A stretch of 64,000 bases of DNA from Clostridiales bacterium (GTDB lineage Bacteria; Bacillota; Clostridia; Saccharofermentanales; Saccharofermentanaceae): assembly GCA_017509245.1 (NCBI GenBank), contig JAFWQC010000012.1, positions 1 to 64,000 of the forward strand. Direction: 5' to 3'. The number at the start of each line of letters is the position of its first letter. Positions within the stretch are counted from its first letter, which is position 1. The translations under genes were made by a program, and so were the position numbers. Of the stretch, positions 1 through 8,341 are shown one piece after another. Below the pieces are notes generated by a model. It ran no database searches. It had not been told where the DNA came from and saw only the letters and a program-made list of their open reading frames with translations.

Positions 1-263
1 ACACCGATGAAGTCTGCTGTAGGTACGTAGCCGTCGGTCTTGATGTCGATCGAGATCTGCTTGATGAGGAGTTCGTCCTTTCTTTCGAAGAAGGGCATCT
101 TGAGTCCTGCTCTACCGATCAGGATCTTAGGGTTCTTACGAAGACCTGAGATGATGTATGCTTTGTCCGGCGGTGCCTTTACATAGCTGCAGATAATGAT
201 AATGATTACTACCACTGCGATGATTGCTCCGGCAATGATCGGACCTGTTAAAAAATCTGGCAT
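1..263 (-). CDS. Flotillin / SPFH-domain membrane protein (partial, N-terminus only)
   Basis: The first 87 codons are present; the rest lies beyond the left edge. An N-terminal hydrophobic segment (about residues 5-27) is followed by the start of an SPFH/band-7 domain with the flotillin-like stretch KAPPDKAYIISGLRKNPKIL and, further on, FFERKDELLIKQISIDIKT. Flotillins are membrane scaffold proteins of functional membrane microdomains. The ATG at 263 is supported by a strong AGGAGG at 271-276. An intrinsic-terminator-like hairpin (285-319) sits directly upstream of that ribosome binding site, so transcription into the gene may be conditional. The family is clear from the N-terminus; full length and C-terminal coiled-coil repeats cannot be checked here. 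Confidence 0.85.
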   Translation of the reverse strand, partial: MPDFLTGPIIAGAIIAVVVIIIIICSYVKAPPDKAYIISGLRKNPKILIGRAGLKMPFFERKDELLIKQISIDIKTDGYVPTADFIG

Positions 264-284
264 TTCAATATCCTCCTTATTCTT

Positions 285-319
285 AAAAAACCCCACACCG
301 AGTAATGTACGGTACGGGG
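285..319 (-). terminator. Terminator-like hairpin upstream of the flotillin RBS
   Basis: On the minus strand CCCCGTACCG (319-310) pairs with CGGTGTGGGG (300-291), ten pairs with two wobbles, followed by six Ts (290-285). Only about eight bases separate the T-run from the flotillin AGGAGG. That position suggests attenuation rather than termination of an upstream gene, because the upstream gene already has its own terminator at 512-542. Confidence 0.6.
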
Positions 320-511
320 AAGCCATATGATTTTGCTAAAGATATTTTACAATACGGGTACTCCCGGTCAAGAAAAATCGTATCCGGTAAAATCCGATTT
401 GTATATTTGAATAATTTGGAATATTCCCAATTGTGCGGGTTTAATATTTTTACACAATTTTGGAGTGCCGGGACGGCTCTTACGCAACTATACAGGGCTT
501 TTTCGCGAAAA

Positions 512-542
512 TAAAAAACCCGTCCGGGAATCTCGGACGGGC
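512..542 (-). terminator. Intrinsic terminator of the hemolysin III family gene
   Basis: Stem CCCGTCCG / CGGACGGG (541-534 with 526-519) followed on the minus strand by a T-rich run. It lies 30 bases after the stop codon. Confidence 0.85.
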
Positions 543-572
543 GAACTGTTCCTTATATGAATAAATATCTTG

Positions 573-1397
573 TTAATCGAAGAAATAAACGAATCCCAAA
601 ACGTGGAGCACGAGACCTGCGAGAATGAAGAAGTGCCATACCATGTGGGAGAACTTGAATCTTCTCTTGGAAGGTGCAAAGAAAATGCCTACTGTGTAAA
701 CGATCGCACCGGAAATGAGGAGCCAGAAGCATACGAGTGATGTGTTTCTGTAGAACTCGATGATCCTGAAGATGATCGCCCAGCCCATTGCCGCATAGAT
801 GAAATATGTGAATCCCTTGCCGACCTTTGTGTGATAAGCAAGTGCGGTAACGAGAACGCCGGCAATTGCCATTGCTGCTTCCAAAGCCCAGAGGACTGAA
901 CCGGAGATGGGTCCGAGTATATTGATGCAGATAGGCGTATAAGCACCTAAGATAGCAAAGTAAGCAACGCTTCTGTTGACCTTGTTCATTATCCTCTTAT
1001 GAGGTGTGCCGTGCTTCATGAGGTGATATACCGTGGACATGAGCAAAGCAAGGATAAGAGTGATGATGAAAGCAGATCTTCCGATAACGGACATGACTAC
1101 ATGAGCCTGTGTCACACCCTCAACGGCAGAAGAGCTGAGATATGCATTGATCGCTGCGAAAGGAAGAAGTCCTAAAAGGTAAAGCGCGGGAACACCGGCT
1201 GTAATGGAGTTGCCGACTTCCTCACCGAAAGTCTCATATGTCTTGTGAAGACTTCTCTTAACTGCCTGTTTTGAACTCTCGAACCACGTAAGATCCTTGA
1301 GACCTTCTTCGAGCGGGTCTTCACCGGTTGTTGCGGCATGCTTTCTGTCATCACTTCCAGCAAGCATTGTCTTCCAGTATTTCTTGTTCTTAGCCAT
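573..1397 (-). CDS. Hemolysin III / PAQR family membrane protein
   Basis: 274 residues with a soluble N-terminus of about 65 residues and seven hydrophobic segments. Family marks are the helix after HKTYETFGEEVGNS (51-64), STVYHLMKHGTPHKR (121-135), GAYTPI (151-156), and the last-helix pair SHMVWHF with H251 and H255. In PAQR proteins a zinc site is built from one His in the second helix (here H125), an Asp, and two His in the last helix. The position that usually reads (L)DH reads VNR (N141) here, so the Asp/His pair is missing. The biochemical role of bacterial members is unsettled; haemolysis should not be assumed. It is a single gene with its own terminator. Confidence 0.85.
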   Translation of the reverse strand: MAKNKKYWKTMLAGSDDRKHAATTGEDPLEEGLKDLTWFESSKQAVKRSLHKTYETFGEEVGNSITAGVPALYLLGLLPFAAINAYLSSSAVEGVTQAHVVMSVIGRSAFIITLILALLMSTVYHLMKHGTPHKRIMNKVNRSVAYFAILGAYTPICINILGPISGSVLWALEAAMAIAGVLVTALAYHTKVGKGFTYFIYAAMGWAIIFRIIEFYRNTSLVCFWLLISGAIVYTVGIFFAPSKRRFKFSHMVWHFFILAGLVLHVLGFVYFFD

Positions 1398-1505
1398 TGA
1401 TCCGAATCTCCATCCTATTAGTCAACTGATACATTTTACAAGGTGTCAGGTAGGTTTTCAACCTAGCAAAATATATACAGATAAGTTTATCCCCAAAATC
1501 TTCTG

Positions 1506-2498
1506 TTATTCTTCCGTTGCTCCGGGCTGTATCATGTCATCAGAACCCTTCTTTGGTACCGGTGCCCCCAAAGGTATAGCCTCGTCCGGCTTCGGTTTTG
1601 GTGCACCCATCGGGATCGCTTCGTCCGGTCCGGGCTTTGGAGCACCAAGCTCTATTACTTCATCAGCTTTAGGCTTAGGTTCTTCTTTCTTAGGGCCTGC
1701 TTCGAGTGCAGCGGCTTTCTCTGTCTCAGGGGATTTGACGCCGACATAGACAGGTCTTACGGGTGCTCTGACACCGACACGCTTTGCGGAAGGTCCTTCT
1801 TTGATCGCTGCCTTCTTTTCGGGCTCTGACGGCGGCATGCTGACAGGCTCTTCGGGCTTATTTACGGGCTGGTTCTTGCGAGTGATATCCGCAGGTGTCT
1901 GTGCAGTAACGGGTGCTGTGATGACTGTACCCAGAACTTCCGGCTTGCCGGGTGCCCCGTGAGCCTTTGATGCAGAAGAGGTCTGCTCTGTCGGCATAGG
2001 GTTGAGCTGTTCAGAAAGATAGGCTCTTCTGTAGAATCTTACGATCCTGAATATGACAGGCCACGCGATTGCAACAGGCAGGATCCAGTAAACTACCTTG
2101 GAAGCGGCGGAATTGCCGATAAGTTTTGAAAGAGCGGCGAAAGGAGCCTGCATTATTGCATATATGCCTCTTAAGACAAGTGCGCCTGCCATCTTGATAA
2201 GGCTTGCGTCTTCACCCTGGATAAGCTCGGGTGCAGGATAGAACCATAACGGGAGATAAGCCATCAGGCCGTATGCCGCAAGACCCCAGTTGACCCATTC
2301 CTTCTTCTTGAATGCCGCGAAAAAAGGAAGGAAGAAAACAAAGAACAGCGTGTAGAGAACACTTAAGAGGCGCTCCAGGATAGAGAAATCTCTGGGGATG
2401 ATTGCGTTATATGTAAAATAGAGCGGCTTAAAGCAGACAAAAGCCAGTGCTCCTGCTATAAGTCCCAAGAATACGCATGTGAAGTAATCTCTTCTCAT
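1506..2498 (-). CDS. Unknown membrane protein with Pro-rich repeated C-terminal tail
   Basis: 330 residues. The N-terminal ~165 residues contain about five hydrophobic segments (e.g. residues 8-29, 45-62, 73-90, 135-150). The remaining half is a low-complexity tail rich in Pro, Lys, Glu and Ala. The tail ends in degenerate repeats of the form D-E/D-x-I-x-L/M-G-A-P-x-P (seen four to five times between residues ~278 and 328, e.g. DEAIPMGAPKP, DEAIPLGAPVP). The ATG at 2498 follows AAGGGGAT. I do not recognise the membrane domain. The tail resembles a flexible cytoplasmic linker or interaction segment. It lies downstream of the GH3 gene but behind a terminator-like hairpin, so it may not be cotranscribed. 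Confidence 0.65.
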   Translation of the reverse strand: MRRDYFTCVFLGLIAGALAFVCFKPLYFTYNAIIPRDFSILERLLSVLYTLFFVFFLPFFAAFKKKEWVNWGLAAYGLMAYLPLWFYPAPELIQGEDASLIKMAGALVLRGIYAIMQAPFAALSKLIGNSAASKVVYWILPVAIAWPVIFRIVRFYRRAYLSEQLNPMPTEQTSSASKAHGAPGKPEVLGTVITAPVTAQTPADITRKNQPVNKPEEPVSMPPSEPEKKAAIKEGPSAKRVGVRAPVRPVYVGVKSPETEKAAALEAGPKKEEPKPKADEVIELGAPKPGPDEAIPMGAPKPKPDEAIPLGAPVPKKGSDDMIQPGATEE

Positions 2499-2522
2499 AT
2501 ATCCCCTTATCTGTTTATTATA

Positions 2523-2547
2523 AAGGCCGGCTCTTTCAAGCCGACCC
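2523..2547 (-). terminator. Possible terminator between the GH3 gene and the membrane protein
   Basis: GGCCGGCT (2525-2532) and AGCCGACC (2539-2546) pair with one wobble. On the minus strand the stem is followed by CCTTTATAATAA, a weak T-run. Confidence 0.4.
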
Positions 2548-2631
2548 TATTTTAATACAAAATAATGTGATTATAAAATGTCTGCCCTTTATTTGCCTTT
2601 ATTACAGCACATACGGCCGTCAGAGCAGAGT

Positions 2632-5421
2632 CTAATCAAGGGGTCTTAAGTATTTGACCTTAAGAGACTTGACCGATACTCCGCCCGATGCGAAATGGGC
2701 GCGGAAGACACAGTTTGTCGAATACATCATGCATTCACAGGTCTTAGAGACGATCTCCCCGTTCGTTCCGTTCCAGGTGATGACAGATACCGGGATGCTC
2801 GTGATGAAGAGCGTCATAGGGATCTGCGCAAGTTCGCCTAATCTGGAATAACCGGTAAACTCGAGAGATATATAGCCCTGCCTGCTGCTCGTGATGCCGA
2901 ATACAAAGTCCTTGCCTCTGGAAGTTGCGGCTTTGCATTCGATCGTGACCTCATCGTCAAGTGTGTAGAAAACATCCGTATCGACTTCAACATCGTCATC
3001 CTTGAAAGGGCTGTCGATATGGTTGATCGTTATCTCATTGCCTTCGACCCTGTCCATTGCGGGGGTGTTCATGGCAAAGTTCAGTATGTTGACCGCATTG
3101 CGCTGGAGTTCCGCACGCGTGATCTTTGAGCCGTCACCTTCGGTCAGTTCCTTAAATGTGTCTGCTTCCAAAAGGTTCTCTTTTTCGACGCTTGAGCAAA
3201 CCATATAAACATCGTTCTGTGATCTTGCCATTACGGAGTGATCCTCAAGAGAATACTTCTCGGCCAGTGAAACCTCCTTGTTGATGTATGCCCACCAGTC
3301 GGTCATTATGAGGCCTTTAAAGCCCCACTGCTCGTGGAGGATCATGGTGTTCTGGTCGTAGTTGCAGGCACTGTAGACATCGTTGATGCGGTTATAGCTT
3401 GTCATGACGCATCTTGCTCCGCCTTCTTTGATCGCGATCTCAAATGCGGGAAGATAGATCTCACGGAGAGCGCGGGAAGACACGCGGGAACTCATCTCGC
3501 GTCTGTTGGTCTCTCTGTTATTTGCGCAGAAGTGCTTGATTACAGGAGTTACACCTGATTTCTCAAGGGCCCTTACCTGGACTGAAGCCATAAGACCCGT
3601 AAGGAGCGGATCTTCGGAGAAATATTCGAAGTTACGGCCGTTAAGAGGATGTCTGTGAATATTGATGCCGGGACCTAAGAGAGCGTCGATCCTGTTGGAG
3701 AGCATCTCGATGCCGAGATATGTGTAAAGCTCTTCAACGAGTTCAACATTGAATGTGGAAGCAAGACAGGTTCCGTTGGGAAGGGAGAATGCCTTCTTGC
3801 CTGAGTCAAGTCTCATGCCTGAAGGACCGTCCGTGCAACAAAGTGTGGGAACGCCTTTCGCCTTAAGTTCTTTGGTAATGCCTCCGAAAGCAGCCGCTGT
3901 GCCTATCGTGACCTTGGGGCTTCCCATTCCTTCACCTCTTATGATGAGGCAGAGATCTTCGTCGGTAAGCTGGGCAACGAACTCCTCCATGGTGTTCCTG
4001 CCGTGCTTAACATCGGCGAGTTTAATGCCTTTGTCGCCTGTCTGAGGGATCTCCGGCATCACGCGGTCCATGCGCGATCCGAGAAAATCCTCTGTCGCCA
4101 AAGGAGTGTCCTCTTCGCCTTTTGAATATGTTCCGTCGCCGTTGGGAACTGAAATAAGACGCTTGAAGGCTTTGGAAGGCGCAAGCGCTGTCGCTAATTC
4201 TTCAAGGAGACGGTTTTCGGGCAGATCAAAAGATCCAACCGGCGCGGAAGAGATAAAATCGCTGCCCAGGAAGAATTCATAGGTGCCCTTCTCGAGCACA
4301 AAACCCGTGGTGCCGAGACCGGTTCTTCCGTCGTCATCAAAGGACGCGAATCTTCTTAAGGGAGCCGTTATGGTTACGGTCTCCTCGCCGCACGGCGGGA
4401 TGGTACCGGTCTTGGTAAATCCTGCCAGGACCCTTGAAGGCTTGGAGAGCTTTCCGTCCGGCGCTTTGCAGTAGAGCATGACTGCTTTTTTGCCTGAGAC
4501 TTCGCCTGTATTTTTGACCGTGACACTTATGGTAACAGTATCGTTTTCGAAGCTGAAAACGGGAGATGCGAGCTCAAAATCCGTATAGGAAAGACCTGCA
4601 CCGAAAGGATAGAGCACAGCATCTTCATCAAATGTAGAGAAGTATCTGTAGCCTACAAAAATGTCTTCCTGATAGATGTCCTCTTTCTTGTCCTTGAGGA
4701 AATTTGCGGAAGAAGCGTAGTCGTCCAGAGATCTTGCGATCGTATCAGGAAGGCAGCCTGAAGGGGTAACTTTGCCGGACAGGATCCTTGCGACACTGAT
4801 GCCTCCGGTCATGCCGGCCTGCCAGATGTAGAGCACGCCCTTGATGTCATATTTCGATACAAAGGACATGTCGATTATGTTGCCGACATTAAGGAGTACT
4901 ATGGTCCTGGCAAATGCCTTTGTGACGTTCTCCAAAAGCATCTCTTCACTGTCACTTAGATAGTATGCGCCCTTCTCCGCTGAGTTATCACGGTCTTCGC
5001 CTGCCGTTCTCGCGATGATGATGATGGCGGCGTCGTTGCGCGCGGAAAGGGTTTTCGCGAGATCCAAAGATACAGGCATCTCTGTCTGTGACCATGGTTC
5101 CATGCCCCAGCCGAGACCTTTATCAATGGGGTTTTCCTGTTCCCATTTGTCGTATATGTCCATGAGACCGGCATCAAGAGTGATGTCGGGACAGTCGTTA
5201 AGACCTTCTCTGATATCTGTAACGTGGTGAACGTTTACCATGCCGCCGGAACCGGTTCCGGACTTGTAGTAATGGGTCTGCATCCTTCCGAACAAAGCAG
5301 CTCGGGTGCCCTTTTTCAAAGGCAGGACCTTGTCTTTATTCTCGAGCATGCCGATGCCTTCACAGGCTGTCATTATCGCTGATTCTGTATATTCATTCCA
5401 GTTAAGGGTCTTCTCATTCAT
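2632..5421 (-). CDS. Circularly permuted GH3 family beta-glycosidase
   Basis: 929 residues, probably cytoplasmic since no signal peptide is visible. The domain order is reversed relative to most GH3 enzymes: the GH3 C-terminal domain comes first (about 15-270), then a fibronectin-III-like domain (about 285-400), then the catalytic barrel (about 480-760). The nucleophile is predicted to be D708 in GLIMTDWW, and the substrate-binding KHFCANNRETNRRE stretch lies near 630. This arrangement is known for beta-glucosidases of rumen Butyrivibrio and Ruminococcus. Residues ~770-929 form an extra, probably beta-rich, C-terminal region that I cannot assign. The substrate is inferred to be beta-glucosides or beta-xylosides from plant oligosaccharides. 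The start is supported by GGAGG eight bases upstream. Confidence 0.9.
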   Translation of the reverse strand: MNEKTLNWNEYTESAIMTACEGIGMLENKDKVLPLKKGTRAALFGRMQTHYYKSGTGSGGMVNVHHVTDIREGLNDCPDITLDAGLMDIYDKWEQENPIDKGLGWGMEPWSQTEMPVSLDLAKTLSARNDAAIIIIARTAGEDRDNSAEKGAYYLSDSEEMLLENVTKAFARTIVLLNVGNIIDMSFVSKYDIKGVLYIWQAGMTGGISVARILSGKVTPSGCLPDTIARSLDDYASSANFLKDKKEDIYQEDIFVGYRYFSTFDEDAVLYPFGAGLSYTDFELASPVFSFENDTVTISVTVKNTGEVSGKKAVMLYCKAPDGKLSKPSRVLAGFTKTGTIPPCGEETVTITAPLRRFASFDDDGRTGLGTTGFVLEKGTYEFFLGSDFISSAPVGSFDLPENRLLEELATALAPSKAFKRLISVPNGDGTYSKGEEDTPLATEDFLGSRMDRVMPEIPQTGDKGIKLADVKHGRNTMEEFVAQLTDEDLCLIIRGEGMGSPKVTIGTAAAFGGITKELKAKGVPTLCCTDGPSGMRLDSGKKAFSLPNGTCLASTFNVELVEELYTYLGIEMLSNRIDALLGPGINIHRHPLNGRNFEYFSEDPLLTGLMASVQVRALEKSGVTPVIKHFCANNRETNRREMSSRVSSRALREIYLPAFEIAIKEGGARCVMTSYNRINDVYSACNYDQNTMILHEQWGFKGLIMTDWWAYINKEVSLAEKYSLEDHSVMARSQNDVYMVCSSVEKENLLEADTFKELTEGDGSKITRAELQRNAVNILNFAMNTPAMDRVEGNEITINHIDSPFKDDDVEVDTDVFYTLDDEVTIECKAATSRGKDFVFGITSSRQGYISLEFTGYSRLGELAQIPMTLFITSIPVSVITWNGTNGEIVSKTCECMMYSTNCVFRAHFASGGVSVKSLKVKYLRPLD

Positions 5422-5688
5422 AGATGGAACCTCCGGCTTGGGTTAGGAACTTGCAGCTGTTAAAAGGCTTCGCGCTTTTGAATATACAGCAATTAAATAC
5501 GGGGCGCTTTTGTATTACCCGAATTTATAGTGTGTTTCTTGCTAACATTGGCATGTAAAGTTCTTATATGCGGCCATATTTCTCCTTATCCCCGTGCTCG
5601 AAAATTAAAAATCCGGACAGCAGTATTAAATGCGGCGGTTGAGTCTTATAATATCCAGTATTCGCCACACTGTTTCCGAGGGTATGAG

Positions 5689-7080
5689 ATGGGATCAAAA
5701 AGAACCGACACAGACATGACAAAGGGCTCCCCGATGTCGATCATATTCAAGTTCACGATGACGCTCCTGATGGGCAATATAGCCCAGCAGCTCTACAATA
5801 TCGTGGATACCATCATCGTCGGAAGATATGTGGATCCGGACGCGCTTGCGGCCGTCGGCTCCACGGGTACGGTAATGTTTCTCATGCTCGGAACGTCCAA
5901 TGGTCTTGTCACCGGATTTACAATAGTGACCAGCCAGAAATACGGGGCTAATGACAGCCGCGGGATCAAGACCTCCGTCACCAACGGTTTTATTCTCTCA
6001 CTTGCCGTGGCAGCCATTATCACTACGGCGGGGCTCGCATTCATGCGGCCGCTGCTCAGGCTTATGAACACGCCGGAAGTGTTCTTTGATTACGCATATG
6101 CATACATATCCACGATCTGTGCCGGGATCGTCTGCATGATCCTTTATAACTACTGCGCGTCGCTGATGAGGGCCATAGGCAACAGCAAGATGCCTTTGAT
6201 ATTCCTTTTGTGCTCTGCAGCGATGAATATCGGTTTAGACCTTCTGTTTATCATCGTTTTCCACATGGCAACTTTCGGTGCGGCGCTCGCAACCGTTATT
6301 TCCCAGGGGCTCTCGGTGATCCCGTGCATCATATACATTTACGCAAAGATGCCGGTGCTGCGTCCGTCCAAATCCGACTGGAAACTTGACGGTTCCACTA
6401 TAAAACAGCAGCTCCATTACGGCATCCCGATGGCTATTCAATACAGCATCACGGCATCGGGAACGGTCATCATGCAGAGCGCGTTCAATACTTTCGATTC
6501 CATTGCGGTCACGGCGATCACGGCTGCAAGCAAGTTCCAGAACGTCATTATGCAAGGTATGCTCACTGTAGGAATGACAATGGCCGCATATGCAGGCCAG
6601 AATTACGGCGCCCGCAACATGACAAGGATCAAACAGGGTGTAAAAGCCGCTCTCAAGATATATGTCGTGTACTCGGCCGTTGCAGCGGTCCTCGCGATCT
6701 TTCTTGTTCCCCACGTATTGTGGATCTTCTTTGATACCGAGGTCGACGTGTCGGTCTATATTCCCTGGGCCATGCCTTATATCATCGAGTGCGCGGTATG
6801 CTACTTCTTCCTTTCCATGATCTTTATCTACAGGCATACGATCCAGTCCATCGGCTATTTGGGCATTGCAATGGTCCTTGGATTTGTCGAGCTGGGTTCG
6901 CGCATGATCACGTCCTTCTACTCGATAAGCGTTCATAACTACTATATCGCCGTTGCCTCCGACCCGCTGGCCTGGATAGCGGCAGGTCTGGCAGGCCTGT
7001 TCATTGCACTCGCGATCTTCAAAAGGGTCGAACGCAGATGGGCATCAGAAGACGAGCTTGCGCTTAAGCAAAACTCTTAA
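5689..7080 (+). CDS. MATE family multidrug efflux transporter
   Basis: 463 residues from the ATG at 5689. An upstream in-frame ATG at 5530 would add 53 residues unlike any MATE N-terminus, and CGAGGG precedes 5689. Family features are the opening MTKGSPMSIIFKFTMTLLMGNIAQQLYNIVDTI (given here only as landmark residues ~10-42), about twelve hydrophobic segments, and two internally similar halves, the second opening near residue 240 with HYGIPMAIQYSITASG. MATE proteins export cationic drugs or metabolites using a Na+ or H+ gradient. The gene is divergent from the GH3 gene; the 267-bp gap must hold both promoters. The substrate cannot be inferred. Confidence 0.9.
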   Translation: MGSKRTDTDMTKGSPMSIIFKFTMTLLMGNIAQQLYNIVDTIIVGRYVDPDALAAVGSTGTVMFLMLGTSNGLVTGFTIVTSQKYGANDSRGIKTSVTNGFILSLAVAAIITTAGLAFMRPLLRLMNTPEVFFDYAYAYISTICAGIVCMILYNYCASLMRAIGNSKMPLIFLLCSAAMNIGLDLLFIIVFHMATFGAALATVISQGLSVIPCIIYIYAKMPVLRPSKSDWKLDGSTIKQQLHYGIPMAIQYSITASGTVIMQSAFNTFDSIAVTAITAASKFQNVIMQGMLTVGMTMAAYAGQNYGARNMTRIKQGVKAALKIYVVYSAVAAVLAIFLVPHVLWIFFDTEVDVSVYIPWAMPYIIECAVCYFFLSMIFIYRHTIQSIGYLGIAMVLGFVELGSRMITSFYSISVHNYYIAVASDPLAWIAAGLAGLFIALAIFKRVERRWASEDELALKQNS

Positions 7081-7091
7081 AACTTATTCTG

Positions 7092-8171
7092 TCAGTTCTC
7101 TTCGGGGTCAGCTTCTGTTGTCCCGGTTGATTCGTCAGGTTCAGTGATCTCTTCCGTATCCGTGATACCGGTTATATCGATGTTTTCTGCGGTATCAACA
7201 GTATCTGTTGTTTCCTGGAACTGCGAATTAAAGACATCAAATTCCATGCCGACGATAGTGGAGTCGTAAGAGCTGTAGAATAATATGACATAGAATCCGG
7301 GTTCGAAATTCTCTTCCTGGGTATACTTGATGCGGATCTCTTCAGGTCCTTCCTCAACTATGACATCGGAAAGATAAAGGTGCGTCCAGTCGGGCCACGT
7401 CTCGATCGACACCCTGTATTTGTAGCTCCAGGTATAGTTCCTTCCCTCCTCGCTTATCTTCAGCACGATCTCAAGGGAATTGGTATCGTAATAGCTCTCG
7501 GTGACCGGATCCCAGCCGTCGCCGGTCATGTACATATCCTCGACCATATCGAAGAGCGCGCCGGCGTAGTTGATGTTTTCGATGCCTTCAAAATTATAGA
7601 CTTCGGCCAGGTCATCCCCGTTGATGAGGAGGAACTCCCCGCCCTGCTTTGAGAATTCCAGGGTGAATGTCTTATCTATCGTATCTTTGATCTCATAAAG
7701 CAGTGTGTTGAATTCGGCGGGACTTAAGAGTGAGGGGTTCTGCTCTAAAACCTTGTTATAGTCCTTACAGGAAAATGTAACGTCGACAGAATATTTGCGT
7801 CCCCAGAAACCTTCTTTGACACTGTCCTCATCGACCTCATATTTGATCGAGGACGCGATCATGTTCTTCGTAAGAAGTGTATTATCAGTTTTCCTGTGGA
7901 AATCCGCATCTGGATCTTCTTTATCGGGAATATAAGGGATCACATCCTTTACCTCTTCCGGCTCTTTAAGGCAGTATTCCTTGAACTTGCCGTAATCACA
8001 GTCGGCAAGCGCCCTTGAGAGCTTATTGGCGCAATCAATGATCTTTTCATCCGATGCGGATAATTCATCATCGTCATCAAAAGGACCCGGTCTGGAGGAC
8101 GGCTTGCCGCATGACGCCAGGGTCAGGATATTTGCAAATACGAGTATTAATGCAACTGCCTTCTTTTTCAT
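7092..8171 (-). CDS. Unknown lipoprotein
   Basis: 359 residues. The N-terminus is a lipoprotein signal: MKKK, a hydrophobic stretch, then the lipobox LASC with Cys at residue 21. The mature protein is acidic and has no membrane segment, so it is expected to be anchored outside the cell membrane. Residues ~40-105 look like a helical secretion-stalk region (CANKLSRALADCDYGKFKEYC), the kind of beginning seen in NTF2/DUF4878-like lipoproteins. The last 40 residues are Thr/Glu/Asp rich. The ATG at 8171 follows GGAGAGAACCGG. I do not recognise a specific family. It is convergent with the MATE gene, 11 bases apart. Confidence 0.7.
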   Translation of the reverse strand: MKKKAVALILVFANILTLASCGKPSSRPGPFDDDDELSASDEKIIDCANKLSRALADCDYGKFKEYCLKEPEEVKDVIPYIPDKEDPDADFHRKTDNTLLTKNMIASSIKYEVDEDSVKEGFWGRKYSVDVTFSCKDYNKVLEQNPSLLSPAEFNTLLYEIKDTIDKTFTLEFSKQGGEFLLINGDDLAEVYNFEGIENINYAGALFDMVEDMYMTGDGWDPVTESYYDTNSLEIVLKISEEGRNYTWSYKYRVSIETWPDWTHLYLSDVIVEEGPEEIRIKYTQEENFEPGFYVILFYSSYDSTIVGMEFDVFNSQFQETTDTVDTAENIDITGITDTEEITEPDESTGTTEADPEEN

Positions 8172-8270
8172 TTCCGGTTCTCTCCTTCAGATGATTTTAC
8201 TATATATACACTTGAGGAACGAGAATTGTGGCAGGAGGTCCGGCAGTGCAATATTTTGTGCCGGGATTAC

Positions 8271-8286
8271 TTTTCGAGCGCGAAAA
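8271..8286. repeat. Intergenic TTTTCGAG-family element
   Basis: TTTTCGAGCGCGAAAA, a near-palindrome lying at the end of the aldolase terminator. It is one of about eleven related intergenic sites; see findings. Confidence 0.5.
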
Positions 8287-8314
8287 AACCGCCCCCGGAA
8301 TCTCCGGAGGCGGT
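8283..8314 (-). terminator. Intrinsic terminator of the aldolase gene
   Basis: CCGCCTCCGG / CCGGGGGCGG stem (8313-8304 with 8298-8289) followed on the minus strand by six Ts. It starts about 28 bases after the stop codon. Confidence 0.85.
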
Positions 8315-8341
8315 AATGTGATTTCAGTTAAAAGCTTAAGA

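Larger units (their letters stand above)
264..572. other. 309-bp intergenic region with leader promoter, attenuator-like hairpin and terminator
   Basis: No gene is supported here. On the minus strand it holds, in order of transcription, the hemolysin III gene terminator (512-542), a 12-bp palindrome TTTTCGCGAAAA (500-511), a possible promoter (TTGACC at 366-371 and TAAAAT at 344-349, 16-bp spacer), and a terminator-like hairpin just before the flotillin ribosome binding site. Confidence 0.6.

Noticed and set aside
305..514. A 69-codon rightward open frame upstream of the hemolysin III gene
   Set aside because: It has no ribosome binding site, covers a promoter, a palindrome and terminators of the other strand, and its product looks random.
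6235..6936. A 233-codon frame on the minus strand inside the MATE gene
   Set aside because: It is the antisense shadow of a well-supported gene; composition is His/Asp/Arg-rich without structure.
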